NCBI RefSeq assembly: GCF_003031265.1
Contig: NZ_CP019966.1
Span: 2,604,001-2,668,000, forward strand
Source: Rhodopseudomonas palustris
Lineage (GTDB): Bacteria; Pseudomonadota; Alphaproteobacteria; Rhizobiales; Xanthobacteraceae
Reading direction: 5' to 3'
Length of the DNA stretch: 64,000 bases
The notes under the pieces were generated by a model. The model saw only the letters and a program-made list of their open reading frames with translations, had not been told where the DNA came from and made no database searches. Shown one piece after another: positions 1 through 8,197 of this stretch. Every line of letters begins with the position of its first letter. Position 1 is the stretch's first letter. Made by a program: the position numbers and the translations under genes.

Positions 1-1
1 G

Positions 2-742
2 GCGGCGAAGACCGGCGTCGCTGATTTCCGGCCGACGCTGGACAATCTGGTGTTCAAGCAGCATCCGTTCGATCCGGCCGCGAGCGCGGTGTCGGATGAC
101 ATCCCGCTGCTGATCGGCACGACGGCGGATGAAGCGACCTTCTTCCTCGCGGGCGATCAACGCAACTTCTCGCTCGGGGCGGATCAGGTTCGCGCCCGGA
201 TCAAGAAATTCATCGGCCTCGACGATGCGGCGACCGACAAGCTGATCCGCGCCTACCGTGACATCCTGCCGGAATCGTCGCCGAGCGAACTGCTGATCGC
301 CGTCGCCGGCGACTACAACTACGTGCTGCCGACGCTGCTGGTCGCCGACCGCAAGGCCGCACAGGGCAAGGCGCCGGTGTACGCCTATCGGTTCGACTGG
401 CGATCTCCGGCGCGCGACGGCGTGCTGGGCTCGCCGCACACCGCCGAGGTTCCGTTCATTTTTGGGACGCTCGATGCCGCCACGCCGCTGATCGGCGACA
501 GCCAGGACCGCTTGAATGTGCGGGATCGGATCGGCGAGATCTGGGCGAGCTTTGCACGCAGCGGACGTCCCACCACCAAGGCGATCGCGGAGTGGAATCC
601 ATATCGGGGCGAAGAGCGCACCGCGGCGCTGATCGGCGGCTCTTGGCGCACGGTCGACGATCATGCCAAGGCGCGACGGGCGGCGTTCGCCGACATCGCG
701 CCTTACGAATACAGCCGCCCCGTGACCTTCACGCGGGATTAG
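2..742 (+). CDS. Carboxylesterase type B, C-terminal part (5' end outside window)
   Basis: The reading frame is open from base 2, so the gene begins upstream of the window; the first in-window start-like codon (GTG at 50) is internal. The protein belongs to the alpha/beta-hydrolase carboxylesterase (para-nitrobenzyl esterase) family, which hydrolyses carboxylic esters. What is seen is the family's C-terminal half: the acid-residue region around 'IGTTADEATFF' and the catalytic-histidine block 'GSPHTAEVPFIFG' (the family pattern is G-x-x-H-x-x-E-[IV]-P-[FY]-x-F-G). The serine nucleophile must lie upstream. Substrate cannot be read from this part. The next gene starts 32 bp downstream on the same strand. 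Confidence 0.85.
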   Translation, partial: AAKTGVADFRPTLDNLVFKQHPFDPAASAVSDDIPLLIGTTADEATFFLAGDQRNFSLGADQVRARIKKFIGLDDAATDKLIRAYRDILPESSPSELLIAVAGDYNYVLPTLLVADRKAAQGKAPVYAYRFDWRSPARDGVLGSPHTAEVPFIFGTLDAATPLIGDSQDRLNVRDRIGEIWASFARSGRPTTKAIAEWNPYRGEERTAALIGGSWRTVDDHAKARRAAFADIAPYEYSRPVTFTRD

Positions 743-774
743 CAACGGCACCCCGATAGCAGGAGAATCCTGTC

Positions 775-1797
775 ATGTTTCAGCATCTGCGACGGACAAC
801 GTCGGTTGGCGCTGCGCTCGCGGTCGTCCTTGCTCTGGTGTCGAGCGCCGCATCGGCCGGGCCGACGCTCGACCGCATCAAGTCCCGCGGGGTGATCAAG
901 GTCGGCGTCGGAACGACGCCTGGCTATTTCGCGCCGGATTCGAACGGCCGCTGGCAAGGCTTCTTCGTCGACTTCGGCCGGGCGCTGGCTGTCACCGTGT
1001 TCGGAGATCCCGACAAGGTGCAGTTTACCAGTTCGTCGCCGCAGCAGCGTCTCCCCGCGCTGCAATCGGGCGAGTTCGACGTGCTGCTGTCTGGCGTCAC
1101 CGTCACCATCACGCGTGCGTTCAAGCTCGGCTTTCATTTCGGTCCGACGATCTTCTACGACGGCCAAGGCATCCTGGTTCGCAAGGACCTCGGCGTGACC
1201 TCGGCGTCGCAGCTCGACGGCGCGACGATCGGAATCCAAAGCGGCACCACCGGGGAGCTGAACATCGCCGACTATTTCCGCAAGCACCGGCACAAGTTCA
1301 CGCCGGTGACGATCGAGGACACCAGCGAGTTCATTGCGGCTCTCGACTCGGGGCGCGTCGACGGACTGACCCAGGATGCTTCCGACCTCGCGGCCAAGCA
1401 GACCCAGCTGAAGAAGCCGGACGACTACGTGATTCTGCCGGAGCGGTTGTCGAAGGAGCCGTTGGCGCCGGCGGTTGCAGGCGGCGACGATCGGTGGCTC
1501 GAGGTCGTCACCTGGACGGTCAACGCCACGATCCAGGCCGAGGAGTGGGGGATCACGTCGAAGAATGTCGACGACTTCCTCAAGTCCGACGATCCGTCGA
1601 TCCGTCGGTTCCTCGGCGTCGATCCGTCGCTCGCCGAGTCGATCGGCCTCGATCCCAAATGGGCCTATACGATCATCAAGACGGTCGGCAATTACGGCGA
1701 GATCTTCGATCGGCACCTCAAACCGCTTGGCTGGGAGCGCGGCTACAATCGGCTGTGGACCCAGGGCGGCTTGTTGTACTCGCCGCCGTTCCGCTGA
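775..1797 (+). CDS. aapJ: Amino-acid ABC transporter substrate-binding protein (AapJ type)
   Basis: Periplasmic binding protein of solute-binding family 3, which delivers polar amino acids to an ABC permease. It has a Sec signal peptide (residues 1-28, cleavage near 'SSAASA'). The mature start 'LDRIKSRGVIKVGV' is the family-3 opening. The central domain carries 'GFFVDFGRALA' and 'ATIGIQSGTTGELNIADYF', both typical of general L-amino-acid receptors. Length, 340 aa, matches AapJ. The ribosome site AGGAGA at 760-765 supports this ATG. It heads an operon with the two permease genes that follow. Exact substrate range is inferred from family only. Confidence 0.85.
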   Translation: MFQHLRRTTSVGAALAVVLALVSSAASAGPTLDRIKSRGVIKVGVGTTPGYFAPDSNGRWQGFFVDFGRALAVTVFGDPDKVQFTSSSPQQRLPALQSGEFDVLLSGVTVTITRAFKLGFHFGPTIFYDGQGILVRKDLGVTSASQLDGATIGIQSGTTGELNIADYFRKHRHKFTPVTIEDTSEFIAALDSGRVDGLTQDASDLAAKQTQLKKPDDYVILPERLSKEPLAPAVAGGDDRWLEVVTWTVNATIQAEEWGITSKNVDDFLKSDDPSIRRFLGVDPSLAESIGLDPKWAYTIIKTVGNYGEIFDRHLKPLGWERGYNRLWTQGGLLYSPPFR

Positions 1798-1817
1798 TGT
1801 AACGCGCGGCGGTCGCC

Positions 1818-2987
1818 GTGTCTGCGCTCGAACGCCTCCGGCGCCGCCCGCGAGCGTGGCTGTCAAATTGGCTCGGGCCGCGACCGGCGATACAACTCGC
1901 CGTGTTGGTCACGGTCGTGGTCCTCGTCGTCGTTTTGGGATCGAACATCGCCGCCACCATGGCGAGGATCGGCCTGACGCCCGGATTTGGCTTCCTGGAG
2001 CGCGCAGCCAATTTCGAAATCGGCGAGAGCGCGATCCCGTTCCGGGCCGGCGACAGCTACGCGCGTGCGATCGCCGTCGGCGTCCTTAACACTGCGAAGG
2101 TCGCGGTGGTGAGCTGCATACTCGCGACCGTGCTGGGTGTCGCGCTGGCGCTGATGCGGCTAGCAGGCCATCCGGTGCTGTCGGGTCTCGTCCGCTGGTC
2201 GATCGAGGTTGTGCGCAACACGCCGCTGCTGCTGCAACTGTTCTTCTGGATTGGGCTGGCCCACGCGCTGCCGCCGCCGCGACGCGCCGTGGTGTGGTTC
2301 GACTGTGTGTTCCTGACCAATCGCGGCGTCTATCTGCCGAGCGTCGTCATTGCCGAGGGATCGTGGATGGCGATCACGGCGATCGCGGCGATCCTGCTCG
2401 GCTGGCTGGCGTTGATGTGGCGGGGCCGAGCGCGCGGTCCGCTGGCGCCGCTACCGCTCGGTCTGGTGGCAATGCTCGTGCTCGCGGTCGTGATCTATGC
2501 CAGCGGCTTCCGGATTTCGCTGCACAGTCCGGCGGTGCAGGGATTCAATATTCAGGGTGGTACCAGCCTGACGCCGGAATTCGCCGCGTTGCTCGTCGGG
2601 CTGACGGTGAAGTTCGCTGCGATCTTCGCCGAGATCGTCCGCGCCGGCATCTTGTCGGTGCGGCGCGAGCAATGGGATGCCGCGCGAGCGCTCGGGCTGA
2701 GCGAATTGCAGATCATTCGGCTGGTGGTGTTGCCGCAGGCGCTCCGCGTGATCACGCCGCTGGCGACCTCGTGCTATCTCGACGTCATCAAGGATTCCAG
2801 CCTCGCGGTGGCGATCGGCTATCCGGACCTGATGAACATCACCAACACCACCGCCAACACGACCGGGCAGGCGCTCGAGGCGCTGCTGATCGTGGTGGCA
2901 CTGTATCTGGTCCTGAACCTGTCGGTCTCGGCGGTGATGAACGTCTACAATGCGCGCGTCGCGATGCGGGGAGGGCGGCCGGCTTGA
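1818..2987 (+). CDS. aapQ: Amino-acid ABC transporter permease, AapQ type
   Basis: Inner-membrane permease of the general L-amino-acid transporter, 389 aa starting at GTG 1818, 20 bp after the binding-protein gene. It has the HisM/GlnP architecture with a long insert between transmembrane segments, as in AapQ/BztB. The permease motif ahead of the first main helix pair reads 'VEVVRNTPLLLQLFF'-like (here 'IEVVRNTPLLLQ'), and the cytoplasmic EAA loop reads 'EQWDAARALGLSELQIIRLVVLPQALR'-like near residue 280. The stop overlaps the TTG start of the next permease, implying translational coupling. Confidence 0.88.
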   Translation: MSALERLRRRPRAWLSNWLGPRPAIQLAVLVTVVVLVVVLGSNIAATMARIGLTPGFGFLERAANFEIGESAIPFRAGDSYARAIAVGVLNTAKVAVVSCILATVLGVALALMRLAGHPVLSGLVRWSIEVVRNTPLLLQLFFWIGLAHALPPPRRAVVWFDCVFLTNRGVYLPSVVIAEGSWMAITAIAAILLGWLALMWRGRARGPLAPLPLGLVAMLVLAVVIYASGFRISLHSPAVQGFNIQGGTSLTPEFAALLVGLTVKFAAIFAEIVRAGILSVRREQWDAARALGLSELQIIRLVVLPQALRVITPLATSCYLDVIKDSSLAVAIGYPDLMNITNTTANTTGQALEALLIVVALYLVLNLSVSAVMNVYNARVAMRGGRPA

Positions 2988-4066
2988 ACGCGTTCGAACT
3001 CCAGGAGACCCTATCGCAGCGACGCAGCTTCGACTGGCCGAAGCTGGTTGCAGCGCTGTTCGGCGGCTGGCGTCGCGCGCTTGTGACATTCGCTGTCTTG
3101 GTGCTGATCGTGTGGCTCGGGGTGCCACTGCTGCGTTGGCTGCTGCTCGACGCGACGTGGCAAGGCAGCTCGGCCGAGTGCGCGGCGCGGGGCGGCGCAT
3201 GCTGGGCGTTCGTCGCCGCCAAGCTGCGGTTCTTCCTGTTCGCGTTCTATCCCGCCGATGGGCTGTGGCGCCCCGTCGTGGTGTGTGGGCTGCTGATCGC
3301 GCTGCTGCTCGTGAGCGCGATTCCGCGTCTGTGGAGCGCCCGCCTCGTCGTGGCGTGGCCGGTCGTGATCGGTGTCTGTCTGGCGCTGATGAGCGGCCTG
3401 CCGGGCGGAAGGGTGGTGTCCTCCAACCAATGGGGTGGGCTTCCGATCACGTTGCTGGTGTGGATGATCTGTTTCACCACGTCGGTGCCGATCGCCGTGC
3501 TGCTGTCGCTGGCGCGGCGGTCCCGGATGCTGGTCGTGCGCTGGCTCGCCATCGGTTACATCGAACTGATGCGGGCGATCCCAATGGTCGCCATCCTGTA
3601 CTTCGCCACGTTGATTCTGCCGATGGCACTGCCGGGCAGCGTTCCGCTGGACAAGCTGCCGCGTGCGATCGTGATGGTCGCGCTATTCTGGACCGCCTAC
3701 GTCGCCGAGGTCCTGCGCGGCGGCCTGCAGGCCGTGCCGAAGGGGCAGGAGGAAGCGGCGCTGGCACTTGGGTTGGGCTACTGGCGGGCGATGCGCCTCA
3801 TCGTGCTGCCACAGGCGCTGCGGGCCGTCGTGCCCGGCCTGGTCAATCTCGGTATCGGCTTTCTGCTCGCGACGTCGCTGCTCGCGGTGATCGGGATCAT
3901 GGACATTCTGAGCGCGGCGAAGGCTGCGGCGGCCGATCCGGAGTGGCTCGGCTACTACAAGGAGTCGTTCCTGGTGGTGGCGCTCGTCTATTTCGCCCTG
4001 GGCTATGGCGGCTCGCGCTACAGCCTCTGGCTGGAGCGGCGGCTCGGCTCATCCAACGGGCGTTGA
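2984..4066 (+). CDS. aapM: Amino-acid ABC transporter permease, AapM type
   Basis: Second permease of the same importer, 360 aa. The open frame extends far upstream inside aapQ, but homology begins at 'LNAFELQETL', so I place the start at TTG 2984, overlapping the aapQ stop. The permease motif 'YIELMRAIPMVAILYF' and the EAA loop 'GQEEAALALGLGYWRAMRLI' are present, with hydrophobic helices throughout. In AapJQMP systems an ATPase gene (aapP) normally follows; here none does. The next genes encode a different transporter class, so the ATPase must be elsewhere or shared. Confidence 0.85.
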   Translation: MNAFELQETLSQRRSFDWPKLVAALFGGWRRALVTFAVLVLIVWLGVPLLRWLLLDATWQGSSAECAARGGACWAFVAAKLRFFLFAFYPADGLWRPVVVCGLLIALLLVSAIPRLWSARLVVAWPVVIGVCLALMSGLPGGRVVSSNQWGGLPITLLVWMICFTTSVPIAVLLSLARRSRMLVVRWLAIGYIELMRAIPMVAILYFATLILPMALPGSVPLDKLPRAIVMVALFWTAYVAEVLRGGLQAVPKGQEEAALALGLGYWRAMRLIVLPQALRAVVPGLVNLGIGFLLATSLLAVIGIMDILSAAKAAAADPEWLGYYKESFLVVALVYFALGYGGSRYSLWLERRLGSSNGR

Positions 4067-4551
4067 TCACTCTCGATCGACTCGGCGGATGTCGTTTCGC
4101 CTCATGGCGCGCAGTATCACTGCTGGCGAACGCTTGCTGCCTCGGTAGTGAGACCAACCGTATCAGATTGGATCAATCGCTGCCGGTCTATTCGGCAAAT
4201 CATCTCTCAATCTTGGTGCGGTACTCGAATGCGGGTGCGGATTTGATGAAACGGTGGCGAGCACAAAACTGCTATCACAACTCGCCACGCGATATGAACA
4301 TTGTATCGATTATTAGTGCAGTAGTTCCTGTGTTGCTATTTTTGTCGCCGTCTCGACAGCCGGTGTGGCCGCCGGCATCATTGACGAGCGAATACGTTCG
4401 CGGTCGGGGAATAGCAACGAGTGAATGGCGTTTCCCCGCTCTGATCCTACGCTGCCGCGAACTGGACTAATTCATTTGGTTGGTCACGGGGCCAACTCGA
4501 TCTTATCGAGCGGAATTTTCTAAGTTTTGTTTGAAGCATCGGAGGCGTTTG
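4067..4551. other. Intergenic region between aapM and the second importer
   Basis: About 485 bp without a convincing gene. An open frame covering it on the plus strand is the continuation of a frame that shadows aapM and lacks coding character here. Base composition is noticeably less GC-rich around 4150-4350 than in the neighbours. It must hold the promoter of the importer that starts at 4552, but I could not identify a promoter, terminator or repeat with confidence. Confidence 0.5.
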
Positions 4552-5580
4552 ATGGCGCAATCGAAGAAGGTTGGCGGTCTGTCCCGGCGTCATTTGCTCA
4601 AGACGACCGGCGCCGCGGGGCTGGTCGTTTCGGCCGGTGCGTTGGCTGGAAAGATCTATTCGCCTGCGGTCGCTGCACCTGCACCCAAGATCCGCCTGGC
4701 TTGGACGGAGGTCGCAGCCTGCCATTCGCCACTCGGTTTCGGTGTGGCCAAGGGGCTGTATGCGAAGCACAATGTCGACGTCGAGCTGTTCTATCAGGGC
4801 GCCAGCGGGCAGACCCTGATCCAGGCTCTCGCCACCGGCAAGGCCGATGTCGGAGCGGGACTGATCGGCGATTGGCTCAAGCCTCTGGAGCAGGGTTTCG
4901 ACGTCAAGCTGTTCGTCGGCTCGCATGGCGGCTGCCAGCGTCTGCTGGCCTCGCCGGCGTCGGGCATCAAGGACATCGCCGGCGTCAAGGGCAAGACGAT
5001 CGCCAGCTACGACGTCGTGTCGCCGCCGAAGGTCGCGTTCCAGGTTACGCTCGCGAAGGCAGGCATCGACCCGGAGAATGACGTCACGTGGAAGGTCGTT
5101 CCATTCGATCTGGTGGGCGAGGCGGTCAACCGCGGTGACGCCGACATTGCGGCTCATCTTGACCCGTGGGCGTTCTCGATCGAGAAAAAGTTCGGGCTCA
5201 CCAAGATCGCAGACACCCAGACGGGCGTGTACGAAGGGCACACCTGCTGCGTGCTGGGCGCCAATGGCGCCTTCCTCAAGGCTAACAAAGACGCACTCCG
5301 CCGGTTGGCGATTGCCAACATCGAAGTGCACGACTACGTCGCGGATCATGCCGACGAAGCTGCGCAATGGTATCTGGACGCATTGAAGCCCGCTGGGCTG
5401 ACGCATGCGGAACTGACCCAGATCCTCGGTTCGTTCGTCCTGCACAATCACCCGATAGGACAGCCGCTGGTTGATCAGATCCAGAAGAGTTCGGAGGATT
5501 TGAAGCTCGTCAAAGTCCTCGATTCCAGCACGGATCCCAAAGCCTTTGCCGAACGTGTGACCGTCAATCTGCTGGCTTGA
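4552..5580 (+). CDS. ABC transporter substrate-binding protein, nitrate/sulfonate/taurine (NMT1-like) family, Tat-exported
   Basis: 342 aa. I chose ATG 4552 over an upstream in-frame start because GGAGG lies just before it and a twin-arginine leader follows directly ('SRRHLL' at residues 11-16, hydrophobic stretch to about residue 40). The mature part has the SsuA/TauA-like fold: 'KIRLAWTEVAACHSPLGF', 'KGLYAKHNVDVELF', 'ALATGKADVGAG'. Unusual shared block: 'WLKPLEQGFDVK' then 'GSHGGC' (residues 108-128), plus a Cys-Cys pair in 'HTCCVLG'. A paralogue at 56347 has the same block. Binding proteins of this class bring alkanesulfonates, taurine, nitrate or thiamine precursors to SsuC-like permeases. 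Being next to the mar operon suggests an organosulfur ligand (inference). Confidence 0.82.
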   Translation: MAQSKKVGGLSRRHLLKTTGAAGLVVSAGALAGKIYSPAVAAPAPKIRLAWTEVAACHSPLGFGVAKGLYAKHNVDVELFYQGASGQTLIQALATGKADVGAGLIGDWLKPLEQGFDVKLFVGSHGGCQRLLASPASGIKDIAGVKGKTIASYDVVSPPKVAFQVTLAKAGIDPENDVTWKVVPFDLVGEAVNRGDADIAAHLDPWAFSIEKKFGLTKIADTQTGVYEGHTCCVLGANGAFLKANKDALRRLAIANIEVHDYVADHADEAAQWYLDALKPAGLTHAELTQILGSFVLHNHPIGQPLVDQIQKSSEDLKLVKVLDSSTDPKAFAERVTVNLLA

Positions 5581-5590
5581 GGGCGCAGCT

Positions 5591-6589
5591 ATGACCGATG
5601 CCATTCAGGCCGCCGGGGACGAGGCGGTCGTCGGCCACGTCGCTGCGGTCAACGGCCTCTGGCGGGACGGGCTGCTCGCCGCCGCAGCTTGGCTCGCCGC
5701 TGCACTCGTCACAATCGGGCTACCCGACGTCGTCCCTTGGGGAAGTGCATCGCTGTTCGCGTGGATCACGGCCGGTGTCGCGGCGATATTCCTCACCCTG
5801 TCGGTCATCGCGCATCGGCTCGGACGTGCAGGGGAGGTGCTGGTCCACTACGGCCCATGGGTGATCGTCGTAGGCATTTGGCTGGCAGTCTGGGAACTGA
5901 CGACAGCGAAGTTCGGTTGGCTGCCTAAGCCGTTCTTTTCGCCGCCTCACGGACTTCTCAATGTTTACGTCACCGACGGCTCGCGGCTGCTGATCTGCAT
6001 CGGTTATACGCTTCGGCTTTGGGCCTTGGGATTCCTGTCGGGCATCGTGGTCGGTTACGGCGTCGGGGTGGCCATCGGATGGTCGCGGCGGTTTAGCTAT
6101 TGGGGCATGCCGCTGCTGAAGCTGATCGGACCGGTCCCGGCCACTGCGTGGATTCCCTGCACCTTCTACTTCTTCCCCACTACGTTCGGCGCGAGCATCT
6201 TCATCGTGGCGCTTGCGTCCGGAATTCCGGTGGCAATCCTCACCGCATCGGGGGTGGGATCTGTGAACCGCGCCTATTACGATGTCGGCCGCATTCTCGG
6301 CGCGGACAGCCGCTATCTCATTCGCCGCGTCGCGATCCCGGCGGCAATGCCCCACGTCTTCGTGGGTCTGTTCATGGCGCTGTACTATTCCTTTGCGGTG
6401 TTGGTCGTTGCGGAGATGCTCGGCGCCAAATACGGGCTCGGCTGGTACATCCAATTCCAAACGGCCTATTCGGGCTATGCCAATGTCTATGCTGCGCTGT
6501 TGATCATGGCGCTGCTCTGCGCCGGGATTATTCGTCTGCTATTCGTCGTGCGAGATCGCCTGTTGAATTGGCAGGAGGGTTTCATCTGA
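5591..6589 (+). CDS. ABC transporter permease, SsuC/TauC-like, with N-terminal membrane extension
   Basis: Inner-membrane permease, 332 aa, starting 10 bp after the binding-protein stop. The C-terminal ~230 residues match the SsuC/TauC permease family, with the EAA loop near 'YYDVGRILGADSRYLIRRVAIPAAMPHVFVG' (written here in pieces: 'YYDVGRILGAD', 'VAIPAAMPH'). The N-terminus carries about two extra hydrophobic segments (residues 25-80) not present in classic SsuC (about 260 aa). The paralogue at 57413 has the same extension. The TGA stop overlaps the ATG of the ATPase gene. Confidence 0.85.
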   Translation: MTDAIQAAGDEAVVGHVAAVNGLWRDGLLAAAAWLAAALVTIGLPDVVPWGSASLFAWITAGVAAIFLTLSVIAHRLGRAGEVLVHYGPWVIVVGIWLAVWELTTAKFGWLPKPFFSPPHGLLNVYVTDGSRLLICIGYTLRLWALGFLSGIVVGYGVGVAIGWSRRFSYWGMPLLKLIGPVPATAWIPCTFYFFPTTFGASIFIVALASGIPVAILTASGVGSVNRAYYDVGRILGADSRYLIRRVAIPAAMPHVFVGLFMALYYSFAVLVVAEMLGAKYGLGWYIQFQTAYSGYANVYAALLIMALLCAGIIRLLFVVRDRLLNWQEGFI

Positions 6590-7401
6590 TGGCCGATCTT
6601 GTGCTGGTTCACTCCGCCTCTCCAGAAACGATCCCAGCTGACGTCGACAGCGACGGAATGGCGCTTGAGATCCGAGGTGTCAGCCATCGTTTCAAGCTGT
6701 CTGGAACGAGCTTGCCGGTCCTCGACACGATCGATCTGGACGTCGCTCCGGGAGACTTCGTCGCGTTGCTCGGCCCCTCGGGCTGCGGAAAGTCGACATT
6801 GCTGCGCCTGATCGCGGGCCTCGAACCACCGTCGAGCGGTACGATCTTCGCTGACGGCGAGCGCGTGACTGCGCCGGACCCATCCCGCAATCTCGTGTTT
6901 CAGGATCCGACCCTGTTCCCATGGGCGACTGTGTGGAGCAATGTGGCGACTGGGCTCGAAGCGAGAGGCGTTCTCAAGCTGCAGCGCTCCCGGGTCGCTG
7001 AAGCACTGGCGCTCGTCGGCCTTGATGGCTTCGAAACGGCTTATCCGCATCAGCTATCCGGCGGCATGGCGCAACGGGCGTCCTTGGCACGCGCGTTGGT
7101 CAACGATCCGTCGCTGCTGCTGTTGGATGAACCGCTCGGCAAGCTCGACTCGCTAACGCGGCTGACGTTGCAGGATGAGCTGGTGCGGCTGTGGCAAAAG
7201 AAAAGGTTCACCGCGATCCTGGTCACGCATGATGTCGAGGAGGCGCTGTTACTCGCCTCCCGTATTCTGGTGTTCGGCGAAAGACCGGCGCGGATCAAAG
7301 CTGAATTTCTGTTCGACGAACCCTATCCCCGACACCGCGATGATCCGGTGCTGGTCGAGCTGCGCCGCCAAATCCTCAGCACGCTCGGTGTTGCGACGTG
7401 A
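6589..7401 (+). CDS. ABC transporter ATP-binding protein, SsuB/TauB-like
   Basis: 270-aa ATPase that powers the importer. The start is ATG 6589, overlapping the permease stop (TGATG) with AGGAGG at 6573-6578; the open frame upstream is a shadow of the permease. It shows Walker A 'LLGPSGCGKSTLL', the Q-loop 'VFQDPTLFPWATVWSN', signature 'LSGGMAQRASLARALV', Walker B 'LLLLDEPLGKLDSLTR' and H-loop 'VTHDVEEAL'. This is the nitrate/sulfonate/taurine ATPase subfamily. It completes a three-gene importer with 4552 and 5591. Confidence 0.92.
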   Translation: MADLVLVHSASPETIPADVDSDGMALEIRGVSHRFKLSGTSLPVLDTIDLDVAPGDFVALLGPSGCGKSTLLRLIAGLEPPSSGTIFADGERVTAPDPSRNLVFQDPTLFPWATVWSNVATGLEARGVLKLQRSRVAEALALVGLDGFETAYPHQLSGGMAQRASLARALVNDPSLLLLDEPLGKLDSLTRLTLQDELVRLWQKKRFTAILVTHDVEEALLLASRILVFGERPARIKAEFLFDEPYPRHRDDPVLVELRRQILSTLGVAT

Positions 7402-7405
7402 TCCG

Positions 7406-7690
7406 ATGACCATGGTCGGCCGCGCATTGTTGGCGTTCGGAGCGTTGATGCTGGTCAGCGCAGTGGGATGGTGGTGGATCACGTTTGGCGATGTCGTTAG
7501 GTTTTCGTACTTGAGTGCCTCGGAGGCCGCAACCTGCCTCGTCGGCAACTCGTCGGTGTGCGAGCTCGCGCGTTCACTCTGTCGCGCGTCGCATCCGTCG
7601 GTAGTTGCGAGCTATTGGTGGGGAACGTTCTGGATCGGCGTCGCGATGACGTCCGCCAGTCTCACGGCGACAACGCCACGTTCGCAATAG
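7406..7690 (+). CDS. Small membrane protein of unknown function
   Basis: 94 aa, starting 4 bp after the ATPase stop. A hydrophobic segment lies at about residues 5-27 and a second at about 66-85, with a cysteine-containing loop between them ('EAATCLVGNSSVCELARSLC', three Cys). I do not recognise the family. The tight spacing suggests it is co-transcribed with the importer, perhaps as an accessory membrane component, but this is only positional. The open frame extends upstream inside the ATPase gene, which is not meaningful. Confidence 0.5.
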   Translation: MTMVGRALLAFGALMLVSAVGWWWITFGDVVRFSYLSASEAATCLVGNSSVCELARSLCRASHPSVVASYWWGTFWIGVAMTSASLTATTPRSQ

Positions 7691-7990
7691 GCGGCGCGTG
7701 AGCCGTGCAGAGCTGCTTGCGAAACAGCGTCGATACCGCGTCGTAGGAATCGACGGAAGGATCGCCAACAGCAGATCTCGCGCAAAGCGGTTAGCACGTA
7801 CCAATTACAATCCACCGTAGTTGCAAATTCGCCTGTCCGCGTTTTTCGGAGAACGATGCGGATGCGAGTTGGCAGACTATGAAAGCCAATCCTCGCAAGA
7901 ATACGGTAATTCACACAGCTGTGAGTTGTTAGTTGATGCCGTCGATGACGCGATGATCGCGACGATCGAGGATGGCAGAAAGGAACTGGG
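7691..7990. other. Intergenic region upstream of the nitrogenase-like operon
   Basis: About 300 bp with no credible gene; the open frames on the minus strand here have no recognisable content. It is AT-richer than its surroundings around 7790-7940 and is the probable site of the promoter and any sulfur-responsive control of the operon that follows. I could not identify a specific operator. Confidence 0.4.
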
Positions 7991-8197
7991 ATGAGTTTGT
8001 CGGTGACGCGAGGCGCGCCTGTGGGGAAGGTCGTGTTGCTGACAGGTCTGGTGAAAGAAGTCGCGCGGTCGGCAGCGTTGTCATCGGTTTCCTTTGGTCG
8101 TTCTAGTCAGGGCCGTGCCGTCTTTGTGCAGCGGTGCGACGTCGCCCGTCGTTGTGTTGGAGCGAGATCTGCCGTGCTGGAGCGTCGTGCATCGTGA
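7991..8197 (+). CDS. Possible small leader ORF coupled to the NifB-like gene
   Basis: 68 codons with a plausible ribosome site (AAAGGA about 8 bases before ATG 7991). Its TGA stop (8195-8197) overlaps the GTG proposed as start of the next gene (8194) as GTGA, the arrangement of translationally coupled genes. The product is Arg/Ser/Val-rich, with no recognised domain. It may be a leader peptide or simply spurious. Confidence 0.3.
   Translation: MSLSVTRGAPVGKVVLLTGLVKEVARSAALSSVSFGRSSQGRAVFVQRCDVARRCVGARSAVLERRAS

Noticed and set aside
739..1866. A 375-codon minus-strand frame opposite aapJ
   Set aside because: It is a GC-bias shadow of the real gene: Arg-rich, low complexity, no family motif, fully overlapping.
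2950..4470. A 506-codon plus-strand frame through aapM and the following gap
   Set aside because: It is a shadow inside aapM with Arg/Gly-rich composition; the part beyond 4066 shows no protein-like sequence.
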